From CAVYOD01 sp963770045 (GTDB lineage: Bacteria; Acidobacteriota; Aminicenantia; Aminicenantales; CAVYOD01): 64,000 nt of DNA. The stretch covers positions 1 to 64,000 of the forward strand of contig CAVYOD010000020.1 in assembly GCA_963770045.1 (NCBI GenBank). Reading direction: 5' to 3'. This document shows positions 9,270 through 18,028 of this stretch, one piece after another. The notes beneath the pieces were generated by a model that was not told the origin of the DNA, did no database searches, and saw only the letters and a program-made list of their open reading frames with translations. The translations under genes were made by a program, and so were the position numbers. Positions within the stretch are counted from its first letter, which is position 1, and every line of letters starts with the position of its first letter.

Positions 9270-9635
9270 ATGGAAGAAATAGAAGTTTTCAGCTGGCTGA
9301 CTTTGGATGCGCTAAAGAAGGCGGCCGATGTCGTCGAGACGGTCGGCAATCTCCAGACCGGTCACTGCACCTCGATCTTCTGCGTGATCGAGGACGACTA
9401 CCTCGAGCTCTGCTACAGCGATAGCGCGGCCAATTATATCCGCCGCTACGAGGACAGGGAGGAATTTGAGGCCGCGCTCGATCACAGAAAAGAAGAGGTC
9501 GGAGACGCGCCCTACGAAAAAAACCAGGAATTTGAAGAGGATGAAGAAGAGGACGAAGAAGAAGAGGAAGAAGAGGAAGCCAAAGAGGAAGAAGAAGCGG
9601 AACACGACGCCGGAGACGAATCAGAAAGTTTTTAG
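9270..9635 (+). CDS. hypothetical protein with strongly acidic C-terminal tail
   Basis: A 121-residue protein. ATG 9270 follows GGGAG, and an upstream TTG at 9231 lies inside the promoter and is rejected. The first 80 residues look like a small folded domain (MEEIEVFSWLTLDALKKAAD..., with CTSIFCVIEDDYLELCY). The last 40 are almost only Glu and Asp. No family is recognised. Acidic tails of this kind can bind basic proteins, divalent metals or ribosomal proteins, but nothing here decides it. The 3' end overlaps the convergent mutS by 15 bases. The divergent clpB promoter and its own palindrome suggest stress or regulated expression. Confidence 0.65.
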   Translation: MEEIEVFSWLTLDALKKAADVVETVGNLQTGHCTSIFCVIEDDYLELCYSDSAANYIRRYEDREEFEAALDHRKEEVGDAPYEKNQEFEEDEEEDEEEEEEEEAKEEEEAEHDAGDESESF

Positions 9636-12248
9636 TTTTTTTTGGAGCTCGCTGAGAAAATTCAACGCCGCAAGGGGGGTAAGAGAAGACAGGTCGGCAT
9701 CTTCGAGCCGGTCTCTGATCTCTCTCAGCACCTCCTGTTCCCGGTCTTCCCGGAAAAGAAGAAGCTGGGCTCTGTCGCGTCGGGCCGAAGACCGGTAGGC
9801 TATTTTCGGTTGACCCGATTCGTCGAGCTCCTGCTTTTCCAGGTTGAAGAGAATCTCCTTGGCCCGCTCGATCACCGCGGCCGGGATTCCGGCCAACTTG
9901 GCCACGTGGACCCCGTAGCTCTGGTCTGAGGGGCCGGGGACGATCTTTCTCAAGAAGACGACGTCCCCTTTCCACTCTTTGACCGAGACGTGGTAGTTCT
10001 TGATTTTCTTGAGAGTCAGGGCGAGCTCCGTCAATTCGTGGTAATGCGTCGCGAACAGCGTCTTCGCCCGGATGGCCTCATGATCGTGAAGGTACTCAGC
10101 CACCGCCCAGGCGATGCTGAGCCCGTCGAATGTGCTCGTGCCCCGGCCGATTTCGTCCAGGAGAACAAGGCTCCGGGGAGTGGCGCTGTGCAGAATGTTG
10201 GCCGTTTCGAGCATTTCGACCATAAAGGTGGACTGGCCGGCGGTCAAAAAATCCGTCGCTCCGATCCGGGTAAAGATCCGGTCCACGACTCCGATCGTGG
10301 CCTTTCCGGCCGGCACAAAGGACCCCATCTGGGCCAGGATGCAGATCAGGGCCACCTGTCTGAGGTAGGTGGACTTTCCTCCCATGTTCGGCCCGGTGAT
10401 GATCAGGAGCTGGTCCTCGCGGTTGTCGAGATAAGTATCATTGGGAATGAACGGTTCCTGATTGGCCACTTCGATGACCGGATGCCGGCCCTCAACAATC
10501 TTGATCACATCTTCCCCGTTGACTTCCGGTCGGGAATAGTTGCGCAGCGCGGCCAGCTCGGCCAAGGCTGAAAGGACGTCGAGGGTGGCGACGGCGGCGG
10601 CAATCCTTTGCAGGCGCTGCGTCTCGAGGGAAACCTGCTGCCGCACTTCTTGAAAGAGTTTATATTCCAGTTCGCCGATTCGCTCTTCGGCGTGAAGGAC
10701 TTTTTCCTCATATTCTTTCAACTCCGGTGTGATGAAACGCTCGGAATTGAGCAGCGTCTGCTTGCGAACATAATCCCCCGGGACCTGGGACAGGTTGGGT
10801 TTCGTGACTTCGATATAATACCCAAAGACCCTGTTGTACCGGACTTTGAGCGAGGAAATTCCTGTCCTTTCCCTCTCCCTTTTCTCAAGCTGGGCGATGA
10901 AGGTTTTGCCGGAGCGACTGACGGCCTTCAGCTCGTCGAGTTCGGCATTGCATCCGTCCTTGACGATTCCCCCCTCGGTCAGAAGGAAGGCCGGTTCATC
11001 GAGGATGGACCGTTCGATGAGGTCAACCACTTCCCGGGCATTATCCCACCGACCGCGGAGCTCCTGGATTTTTTGAGAGGACAGGTCGTCGAGCAGAGAG
11101 CGAATCTGCGGAAGCGGAAGGAGCGATCTTTTCAAGGCCACCAGGTCACGAGGATGAGCCGCGGCCAGGGATATCTTCCCGCTGAGGCGTTCGAGGTCCA
11201 AGATTCCCTTGAGGCCGTCCCGCAGTCCCTTTCGTTCGATCGGCCGCTTGAGCCACTCTTCGACCGCCGAGAGCCTCTCGTCAATCTCCCGGCAATCCAG
11301 GAGGGGCTGGAGGAGCCAGGACCGGAGAAGCCTCCCCCCGAGCGATGTCACGGTCAGATCCACGATGTCCAGAAAAGAGTCCTTGCTTCGGCCGTCGCGG
11401 AGGTTTTTGACCAGCTCCAAGTTGCGGATGGTCGTGGCATCGAGAAGGAGGTTCTGGCTGGAGAACGTGTAAGAGATTTTGTGGATCAGGTTCAGTGCGT
11501 CCTTGCGGACTTTCTTGAGGTAAGAGAGAAGGGCGCCCGCCGCCCGCACGGCCAGGTTTCTTCCCTCCAGCCCGAACCCGGCCAGCGACACAACCCGGAA
11601 GTGTTCGAGCAGGAGCTCTCTGGCCTGCATTCCATCAAAGGCCCAAGCCTCGAGGGGACTTTTCATGACCTGGTCCAGCTCATCCTTGGCCATGATCGTC
11701 GGGAGCTTCTCCTCGTCCCCTTCGGGAAAAATGACCTCCCTGGGGGAGGCTCTAAAGAGTTCATCGGCGAGCCGTTTTTTCTCCTCGCCTGTTCCTTGCG
11801 AAGTCTTGATCTCGCCCGAGACCAGGTCGATCAGGGCCAGGCCCCAGCCTTCCTCATCAAGAAAGACCGAGGCGCAAATAGCGCTTTCTTTTGCTTCTTC
11901 GAGGTCCACCTCGACGGCGGTGCCGGGAGTCAGGACTTTGATGACTTCACGTTTCACCACTCCCTTGGCCGTTCGCGGATCCTCGACCTGCTCACAGACG
12001 GCCACCTTGAAACCCCGCTTCAGGAGCTTGGCCAGGTAGGCGTTGACGGAATGGTAGGGGACGCCGCACATCGGGACTCCCTGCCGGGAGGTCAGCGCTA
12101 TCTCGAGGACCGGGGCACCGATCTTGGCGTCTTCATAAAACATCTCATAAAAGTCGCCCAGGCGAAAAAAGAGAAGGGCGTCCCGATGCTCCTTCTTGAT
12201 CCGGAAATACTGCTCCATCATCGGTGTGGCAGAAGGACGCTCGGACAT
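9621..12248 (-). CDS. mutS: DNA mismatch repair protein MutS
   Basis: An 875-residue MutS1. The mismatch-binding domain I carries the FYEMFYEDA motif (about 31-39), where the Phe stacks on the mispaired base and the Glu contacts it. It is followed by connector, lever and clamp domains and the ATPase with Walker A GPNMGGKSTYLRQ, Walker B LVLLDEIGRGTSTFDG and FATHYHEL. It ends with the helix-turn-helix dimerisation region and a beta-clamp-like tail. It initiates methyl-independent or MutL/MutH-type mismatch repair. No mutL is in the window. It lies directly downstream of a methyltransferase gene (8 bases), probably co-transcribed. Confidence 0.97.
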   Translation of the reverse strand: MSERPSATPMMEQYFRIKKEHRDALLFFRLGDFYEMFYEDAKIGAPVLEIALTSRQGVPMCGVPYHSVNAYLAKLLKRGFKVAVCEQVEDPRTAKGVVKREVIKVLTPGTAVEVDLEEAKESAICASVFLDEEGWGLALIDLVSGEIKTSQGTGEEKKRLADELFRASPREVIFPEGDEEKLPTIMAKDELDQVMKSPLEAWAFDGMQARELLLEHFRVVSLAGFGLEGRNLAVRAAGALLSYLKKVRKDALNLIHKISYTFSSQNLLLDATTIRNLELVKNLRDGRSKDSFLDIVDLTVTSLGGRLLRSWLLQPLLDCREIDERLSAVEEWLKRPIERKGLRDGLKGILDLERLSGKISLAAAHPRDLVALKRSLLPLPQIRSLLDDLSSQKIQELRGRWDNAREVVDLIERSILDEPAFLLTEGGIVKDGCNAELDELKAVSRSGKTFIAQLEKRERERTGISSLKVRYNRVFGYYIEVTKPNLSQVPGDYVRKQTLLNSERFITPELKEYEEKVLHAEERIGELEYKLFQEVRQQVSLETQRLQRIAAAVATLDVLSALAELAALRNYSRPEVNGEDVIKIVEGRHPVIEVANQEPFIPNDTYLDNREDQLLIITGPNMGGKSTYLRQVALICILAQMGSFVPAGKATIGVVDRIFTRIGATDFLTAGQSTFMVEMLETANILHSATPRSLVLLDEIGRGTSTFDGLSIAWAVAEYLHDHEAIRAKTLFATHYHELTELALTLKKIKNYHVSVKEWKGDVVFLRKIVPGPSDQSYGVHVAKLAGIPAAVIERAKEILFNLEKQELDESGQPKIAYRSSARRDRAQLLLFREDREQEVLREIRDRLEDADLSSLTPLAALNFLSELQKKLKTF

Positions 12249-12256
12249 GGCGGGCC

Positions 12257-12775
12257 TCAGGATCTCTCTTTCGCCTTTTTTCTGGCCCTGACAAAATAGC
12301 CCTCGACAAGTGCATCGTTGGGGTAATAGTTCCAGAGCAGGTTCCAGAGCTTGCTTTTGCTAATAGGCTTGATTTCGACCTCGCAGCCGTCGAGCATATC
12401 TCTCAAAGCCAGATCGCTGAACCTGTAATACTCAACCCCGTGTCGCGGAAAGCAGAACGGCACGGTGATGTAAAGGGTCCCTTCCGACTTGAGGATCCTC
12501 TTGATCTCATCGATCGCCTCGCGGGGATGAGGCAGATGTTCTAGGACGTCGAGGAGGAGAATCGTGTCAAAGCTCTCGTCCGGGAAATCGGTCTTTTTTT
12601 GAATGTCGGCCACGACATCGGGACGGCAGCCGGGATCAAAGTCCAATCTCAACGCGTCTTTTCCATACCTCCTCCAGCCGGAACCCACATCCAGGATTTT
12701 CCCTTGAAGGACCAGTTGCTCCCGCAGGAGCTTGTCCCTTCTTCTCCGCCAATAGGTCTTGCCGACGTGTCGCAT
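12257..12775 (-). CDS. class I SAM-dependent methyltransferase
   Basis: A 172-residue Methyltransf_11-type enzyme. Motif I is ILDVGSGWRRYG (about 27-38), followed by acidic LRLDFDPG, motif II DTILLLDVLEHLPHP (about 70-84) and LKSEGTLYITVPF. The conserved YYRFSDLALRDML resembles methyltransferases that act on lipids or glycans (UbiE/COQ5-like or polysaccharide-linked). The substrate cannot be read from the sequence. It shares a strand with mutS just downstream. Confidence 0.8.
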   Translation of the reverse strand: MRHVGKTYWRRRRDKLLREQLVLQGKILDVGSGWRRYGKDALRLDFDPGCRPDVVADIQKKTDFPDESFDTILLLDVLEHLPHPREAIDEIKRILKSEGTLYITVPFCFPRHGVEYYRFSDLALRDMLDGCEVEIKPISKSKLWNLLWNYYPNDALVEGYFVRARKKAKERS

Positions 12776-12888
12776 GAAGCCTCAATCACACAGGAGAATT
12801 ATAGGGGGATTGGCGTCCTTAAGCAATCGCCATCTGTCGCCACGAAATTGCCGATAGAAATTCCCGACGGGTCCCGCTTCGGCATAAT

Positions 12889-12928
12889 CGTCTGTCTCGT
12901 CGTCTCGTTCTACGTCTGTCTCGTCAAG
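12889..12928 (-). repeat. octameric tandem repeat array (family B), minus orientation
   Basis: On the minus strand this reads as consecutive 8-base units CTTGACGA, GACAGACG, TAGAACGA, GACGACGA, GACAGACG. The same unit family (TGACGAGA and a terminal variant ATAGACGT/ACAGACGT) recurs in plus orientation at 12977, 30183, 49310 and 49362. With the array at 12977 it forms an imperfect inverted pair around an ATTGGG/CCCAAT stem. Confidence 0.6.
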
Positions 12929-12976
12929 ATAAAACCCAATTTCAATTTCCAATGTCTTTTCTTTATTGGGCGAAAA

Positions 12977-13008
12977 AGACGAGATGACGAGATAGACGCT
13001 AAAGACGT
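12977..13008 (+). repeat. octameric tandem repeat array (family B)
   Basis: Units AGACGAGA, TGACGAGA, TAGACGCT and AAAGACGT run in phase, 45 bases before the pgsA start. The array lies opposite the one at 12889-12928, so transcripts could fold back on themselves. Confidence 0.6.
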
Positions 13009-13053
13009 CTTTGGTTTGACAAATCATTTGGACCTATAGTAATTTCTAAAAAA

Positions 13054-13596
13054 ATGAATGTGCCCAACTTCCTCACGACGCTCAGGATCTTCTCAATCCC
13101 GCTGCTTGTCTTCGTCCTCCTCTCTCACTTCCAGGGAAGAGAGTACGTGGGCTTTGGTATTTTCCTTTTCGCCTCCCTGACGGACTTGCTCGACGGTTTC
13201 TGGGCACGGCGAAAAAAACAGATCACGGTCTTTGGGCAGCTCCTCGACCCGATCGCCGACAAGCTCCTGATCACATCGGCCCTCATCTGTCTCGTCGAGG
13301 AGGGGACGGTTCTAGCCTGGATGGCCGTCATCATCATCGGCCGGGAAATCGCTGTGACCGGCTTCAGGGCTATCGCTGCATCCAGAGGGGTCAACATCCC
13401 GGCCTCGATTCTGGGCAAAGTCAAGATGGTTCTGGAGACCGTCACCGTGGCCATCCTGATCCTGGGGAGGGCTGCCTTGGGTTGGCTCTATATTTTTTCC
13501 CAGATCGGGCTCTGGCTGATCCTGGTGATCGCCCTGTTTTCAGCCGCAGAGTACTACATCAAATACGGACCGCGGGTTCTCTCAAAGAGCTCCTGA
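13054..13596 (+). CDS. pgsA: CDP-diacylglycerol--glycerol-3-phosphate 3-phosphatidyltransferase
   Basis: A 180-residue inner-membrane enzyme making phosphatidylglycerol phosphate from CDP-diacylglycerol and glycerol-3-phosphate, the committed step to PG and cardiolipin. The CDP-alcohol phosphotransferase signature D-G-x2-A-R-x8-G-x3-D-x3-D is complete (LLDGFWARR ... GQLLDPIADK, about 43-68). There are about five membrane helices. It begins MNVPNFLTTLRI, typical for PgsA. It has no clear Shine-Dalgarno (AATTTCTAAAAAA precedes the ATG). Its 3' end overlaps the convergent fabD by 15 bases. Confidence 0.93.
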   Translation: MNVPNFLTTLRIFSIPLLVFVLLSHFQGREYVGFGIFLFASLTDLLDGFWARRKKQITVFGQLLDPIADKLLITSALICLVEEGTVLAWMAVIIIGREIAVTGFRAIAASRGVNIPASILGKVKMVLETVTVAILILGRAALGWLYIFSQIGLWLILVIALFSAAEYYIKYGPRVLSKSS

Positions 13597-14514
13597 GAGA
13601 GCCTGCTTGACTTTCCCGAGCGATTCCCAATTCTCGACGCTGTTCACAACCGGAGGCTGAGGCCAGGACCGGGCAATCCTCTTGATCAGCCCGGCCAGCA
13701 CTCTTCCCGGACCCAATTCAACGCAGCGATCGACAGCACTCTCCCTCAATATCTCCATAGACCTGTACCAGAGGACGGGCCGACTGACCTGCCTTTTCAA
13801 GGCGTCCCGGGCTTCCTCCCCTGTTTGGATCAACCGGGCATCCACGTTTGTGACCAGCGGAACCTGAAGGTCCTTGAAGGCGGCTCCATCCAGATCACGG
13901 GCGAGCCGCTCTTCGGCAGGCCTCATCAATCTCGAATGAAAAGGCGCGCTCACGGGAAGCAAGACCGAACGCGGAGCATTGATCAGCCTCAAGGCCTCTT
14001 CAACGGCCGACTTGTCGCCGGCGATAACGACCTGCTCCTGGCTGTTCCAGTTGGCGATATCCACGGCACCGGTTTTGACTTTAGCCAGTGATTCCTGGAC
14101 CGCCTCATAGGTTGAGCCCAGGATCGCGGCCATGGCCCCGGCTCCGACCGGGACCGCCTCCTGCATGTAGATACCCCGCTTGTGGACGAGCACCAGAGCC
14201 TGTTCGAAATCGAGCCCGCCGGCGGCCACGAGTGCCGAATATTCTCCCAGGCTGTGTCCGGCAACAAGAGAGGCCCGTTCCCCGAGAAGCTGGTGAGCGA
14301 TCGTGCTCACGACGAGAAGGGCCGGCTGGGTGTTTGCGGTGAGCCGAAGCTCTTCCTCGGGACCTTCAAAGCAGATTTTGGAAATCTTGAACCCGAGGGT
14401 GTCGTCGGCTCTGTGGAAAATCTTCCGGGCCACATCCGAGTGGTCATAAAAATCCTTACCCATTCCGACCGTCTGCGACCCTTGCCCCGGGAACAAAAAG
14501 GCGATCCGGCTCAT
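13582..14514 (-). CDS. fabD: malonyl CoA-acyl carrier protein transacylase
   Basis: A 310-residue FabD that loads malonyl groups onto ACP for fatty-acid synthesis. FPGQGSQTVGMG is near the start, the catalytic serine is in GHSLGEYSA (about 89-97) and the partner histidine is in APFHSRLM (about 200). The start at 14514 is chosen because GAGGAGACAGG precedes it. An earlier in-frame start at 14550 would overlap the upstream gene and lacks a site. No FabH, FabG or AcpP is nearby. It is the last gene of the envelope run, 17 bases after the SurA-like gene. Confidence 0.95.
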   Translation of the reverse strand: MSRIAFLFPGQGSQTVGMGKDFYDHSDVARKIFHRADDTLGFKISKICFEGPEEELRLTANTQPALLVVSTIAHQLLGERASLVAGHSLGEYSALVAAGGLDFEQALVLVHKRGIYMQEAVPVGAGAMAAILGSTYEAVQESLAKVKTGAVDIANWNSQEQVVIAGDKSAVEEALRLINAPRSVLLPVSAPFHSRLMRPAEERLARDLDGAAFKDLQVPLVTNVDARLIQTGEEARDALKRQVSRPVLWYRSMEILRESAVDRCVELGPGRVLAGLIKRIARSWPQPPVVNSVENWESLGKVKQALSGAL

Positions 14515-14531
14515 CCTGTCTCCTCTCGGCT

Positions 14532-15243
14532 TTATTTCCGTTTCAGACATTCCTCTCTGATTTCAATCTCGGCCTGGGCGCGGAGGTTCTTGATCCAGGC
14601 GCTCACCTGCCGGCTGGTCTTTTGTTCCCTGATCAGGGCTTCGATCTTGTTGAGAATCTGCATCATCGGTTCCGGCTCAAGACCCAATTGCCTCTGCGCG
14701 GGGACATAATTCTTCTGGTAATAGAGTTCGATCTCCTGGAGACTCACGAGAGCCCCCTGGCTGAAGCGCTGGGAAATAACTCTCTGGCAGAGGGTCTTTT
14801 CTTCCAGGCAGGCCCTGAGGTCCTCGGCCCGCGCGCCGAACTGGCTGAGTCTGCGCTGGACTTCCTCCTTCCCCAATTTCTGGGTCAGGTTCGAGACAGC
14901 ACGGTCAATCTCCTCCTGCTCAACCGGGATTTTTTCCCGGGTCATATCCAGGATGACCCTCTGGTCGATGACCTTTTCCAGGATTAAGGTAAAGCGGGTC
15001 TCCGGGTCCGGTTTTGATCTCGTCCTCAAAGAGGCCAAAGGCTTCGATGAACTTCAAATCTGTCAGAGTGATGACCCGATTGTTGATGACAGCGGCAATG
15101 CAATCGACCACATCATCATAATCATAATAGTGAGCAGTGAGCAGTGAGCAGTGAGCAGTCAAACCTGAATCGTAAGAGCTGAGCAATGAGTGGTGAGCCG
15201 TCAAAAGCAAGAAGAAAGCCAAAACCGAAAGAATTCTTTTCAT
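14532..15243 (-). CDS. SurA N-terminal-like periplasmic folding factor (frameshifted)
   Basis: Start at 15243 gives a signal peptide (MKRILSVLAFFLLLTAHH). It is followed by a stretch coded by a heptad repeat, then the SurA-type segment CIAAVINNRVITLTDL. The frame changes near 15012-15015. Dropping one T there (A on the coding strand) joins FEDEIK to PDPETRFTLILEKVIDQR, and helices typical of the SurA chaperone domain run to the end (ILDMTREKIPVEQEEIDRAV). No parvulin PPIase domain is present, so it would be a chaperone-only form of about 235 residues. It sits directly after the Omp85 gene, which fits a role in outer-membrane protein assembly. Confidence 0.72.
15130..15202 (-). repeat. heptameric tandem repeat (family A) inside a coding region
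   Basis: Four perfect plus-strand copies of GTGAGCA (15130-15157) are followed, after a gap, by degenerate heptads GCTGAGC, AATGAGT, GGTGAGC (15179-15199). On the minus strand they encode the LTAHCSLLTAH and LLTAHHSLL stretches just after the signal peptide of the SurA-like protein. Because the unit is 7 bases, any change in copy number changes the reading frame. Confidence 0.75.
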
Positions 15244-15256
15244 CCGCGTCACACTC

Positions 15257-18028
15257 TCAAAAAACATTGCCGATCGTAATAAAGGCAAGCGGCCTTCCCC
15301 TCCGCTGGGGATCGTCGAGATTCCAGCCCAGTTCAAACCTCACCGGTCCGAGCGGCGTCCGGTAGCGGACCCCGAAGCCGACGGCGCTCTGCAAGTCGGC
15401 GAGACTGAAATTGCTCCGTTTGGAGAAGACATTGCCCCAATCATAGAATACCGCACCCGAGAGATCTTTAAGGGCGGACAGAAGAGGGAACTTCAGCTCA
15501 AAATTGAACAAGATGCAGGGCTTTCCCCCCCACCGGAACTTGGGTGACGGGGACTTTGGGACCGAGCTCGTCGAAGGGCTCGCCCCGGAATGAATTGCTC
15601 CCTCCGGCAAAGAACCTTTCTGGGATCGGCATCCGCCCTCGCCCCAGCCCCAAACGGGACGTCAGGCTGAGATTCAACCAGGACTTGAGACGAAAGAAAT
15701 GCTGGTACTTGGTGTACGTCTTGAAGTAGTTCGATTCCGCCTTGAAGAGTGGAAACGCCCATTCGGCGACGGAGCTCAGGAACCACCCCCGTTCGGGGTT
15801 GAAACTATCGTCCCGACGGTCCCAGAAGAAGCTTCCTGAAAGATAGGTCACGGAGTAGGGGAAGAACTGGCGGTCGACTTCTGATTCCGGAACAAAAAGA
15901 AAGGTCAACTCCGTCCTTTGCCAAGCCAGAGTCAAAAGCAGAGTCAGGTTCTTGGCGAGAGATTTGATCCCGCTGAAGCTGATCCCGCTTCGGTCATAGC
16001 CGAAGCTTATTCGCTCCTCGCTCTCCAACCAGGCCGTGAGGCTGTTCTGCAAAGGAAGGCCAAAAAAGTAGGGCTGCTCCCAAGCCACGACTCCTCGTTT
16101 TTCCTGAAGGCTGAATTGGCTCACCAGACTGAGCTGGGAGCCCGTCCCGAAAACATTCGAACGGATGTACTCGGCCGTCCCCCGCGGACGAATGACGTTG
16201 TTGAACAGGGAGGAGGTCTGAGGCTGGTATTTTGTCTCCAACCCGATTCCCAGTCCGGCGTAGTTCCGGTCTCCCTCCAGGAGGCTGATCACCAGATTCT
16301 CCCTGTCTCCGGAAGTGGGGATCTCTTCCAGCTTCACCTCGGAAAAAATTCCGGTATTCTCCAGGCGTCTCTTTGTCTCCTGGATAAGGTTGAGATAGGC
16401 CGGCTGGCCCTCGACCACCCTGATTTCACGAGCGATCGTTTGCCGGCGGGTAACCCTGTTCCCGGTGATGACGATCTTGTCGAGGATGATTCTTTGACCT
16501 TCGCTGATTTGAAAAATCAAGGAAAAGAGATTCTGGCCGTCTGGCCGGATCTCGGAAGTGACCCGGGTTCCCCGGATGCCCTGATCCTGGTAGAAGGCCT
16601 CGATTTCCCCGATATCTTTCTGGGTGTTTGGAGAGAAGAACGGCCCATTCTCCGTGCTGGTGATCCGAGCCCTCAGCTCGGCCGGGCTGATGAGACGCGC
16701 CCCGACAAAAGTCAGCGTCTTGATTTTCTGCTGACTCCCTTCTTCGACATGAAAAACGGCCCTGACCGTATTCTTCTTTTTGATGAAATTCAGACTGACT
16801 TGGGGACTCGGAAATCCCTGGGCCTGATAGAGAAACTCGATCTCTTCCGGGACCTCGAACAACCTCTGACCATCGATCCAGGAGAGTAGGGGAATCTTTT
16901 CGCCGATGCCGATCTCATTTTTGAGTTGCGCTGCGGAAAAATATTTCAGTCCTTCGAAGGAGATGTCCTGAATCTTGAATCGCTCTCCGGGGATGACATC
17001 ATAGATCACCCGGATTTCGTTACCCGTTTTTTCCAGCCGGGCCTTGGATGTCGCAAAGAGATAGCCCCTTGACCTCAGGTAACTAATGATGCGGGCCTCT
17101 CCTTCGGACATGCCCCACTCCTCGAAGATGCGCTCTTCCCAGATGGGGGTGAGGAGTTTGACCGGCAACTGAGCGCCGTTGATCACGATCCTGATCTTCT
17201 CCTGCGGGTTTATCTTGATGTTCAGGGAAACCGTGCTTCCTTGTTGGTTGAAGTTTTCGCTCTCCAGTTCAGCCTCAGCCCGCTGATAACCCAAACTGGT
17301 GTAGTATCCCTTCAGCCTGGCCAAGTCTTGCTCCAGGATGGCCGGGACATAATCTGCCCCCGCCGGCTCTTTATTTTTTTAAAGAGTACGCTCGGCGGAA
17401 CTACGACGTCCCCGCTGAAGCCGATTGTCTCGATTTTGTACCTGGTCGAGGACCCGACCTGGAAGACGATCTTGACCGAACCGGCTTTCAAGTCCTTTTC
17501 GGCTGAGCTCTCGATCTGGGGATCGAAATATCCCTCCTGGCGCAGCGCGGATTTGATCTCTTGCTCGGCTAGGCGAAGCTTGTCCGGCGCGAAAAAGCTC
17601 CCCGGCCTGAGCCCGGAGAGGCTCTCCCTGAGTTTCTTTTTGGGGATTCCTTGCTCTCCCTCAAAATCTATATCCCGGACGGTCAGCCTTTTGGTCAGGG
17701 AAAAAGTCAGTTCGACTGCGATCTCGCCTTTCTTGCCGACCTGGACATCGGAGAAAAGTCCTGTTTCATAGATCTGTTTGATGTTCTGGGAGACCTTTTG
17801 CAGAGAGAAGAGTTCGCCGGGATGAAGAGAGATCAGGTCTTCCATTTCCTTTTCAGCCGGATGACCGTCCACGAGGAGCTCGACCTTGGAGATGTGCTGC
17901 AAGTCTGATTCCTGGGCGAAGGAGGAGTTCGCCGGAGGACACCAAGCCGACAGGACCACGGCCAGGAAAAAGCCGAGGCGCTTCTTCAGTATGCCCGGAG
18001 GGCTAGAATCTTTTCCTGACTTTGACAT
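15257..18028 (-). CDS. Omp85-family outer-membrane assembly protein (BamA/TamA-like, frameshifted)
   Basis: Signal peptide (LKKRLGFFLAVVLSAW, about residues 13-28), then several POTRA domains (ISKVELLVDGHPAEKEMEDL; LTVRDIDFEGEQGI; YKIETIGFSGDVVV; IQDISFEGLKYFSA; IKTLTFVGARLISP; LDKIVITGNRVTRR). A 16-strand barrel domain follows, ending GFGVRYRTPLGPVRFELGWN and a terminal Phe. Two frame changes break it: one near 17360-17386 (short C run and T7 on the plus strand; repaired reading GADYVPAILEQDLARLKGYY) and one near 15515-15535. The repaired length is about 920 residues, longer than E. coli BamA. Adjacency to tamB argues for TamA, while the POTRA number argues for BamA. The start at 18028 overlaps the end of tamB. 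Confidence 0.85.

Noticed and set aside
10608..12299. 563-codon plus-strand frame opposite mutS
   Set aside because: Same antisense shadow effect; the minus-strand mutS is complete and conserved.
12889..13008. Repeat arrays considered as a CRISPR
   Set aside because: Units are 8 bases in direct tandem with no spacers; no cas genes are present in the window.
13016..13040. TTGACA and TATAGT before pgsA as a promoter
   Set aside because: Spacing is only 13 bases, too short for a sigma-70 promoter.
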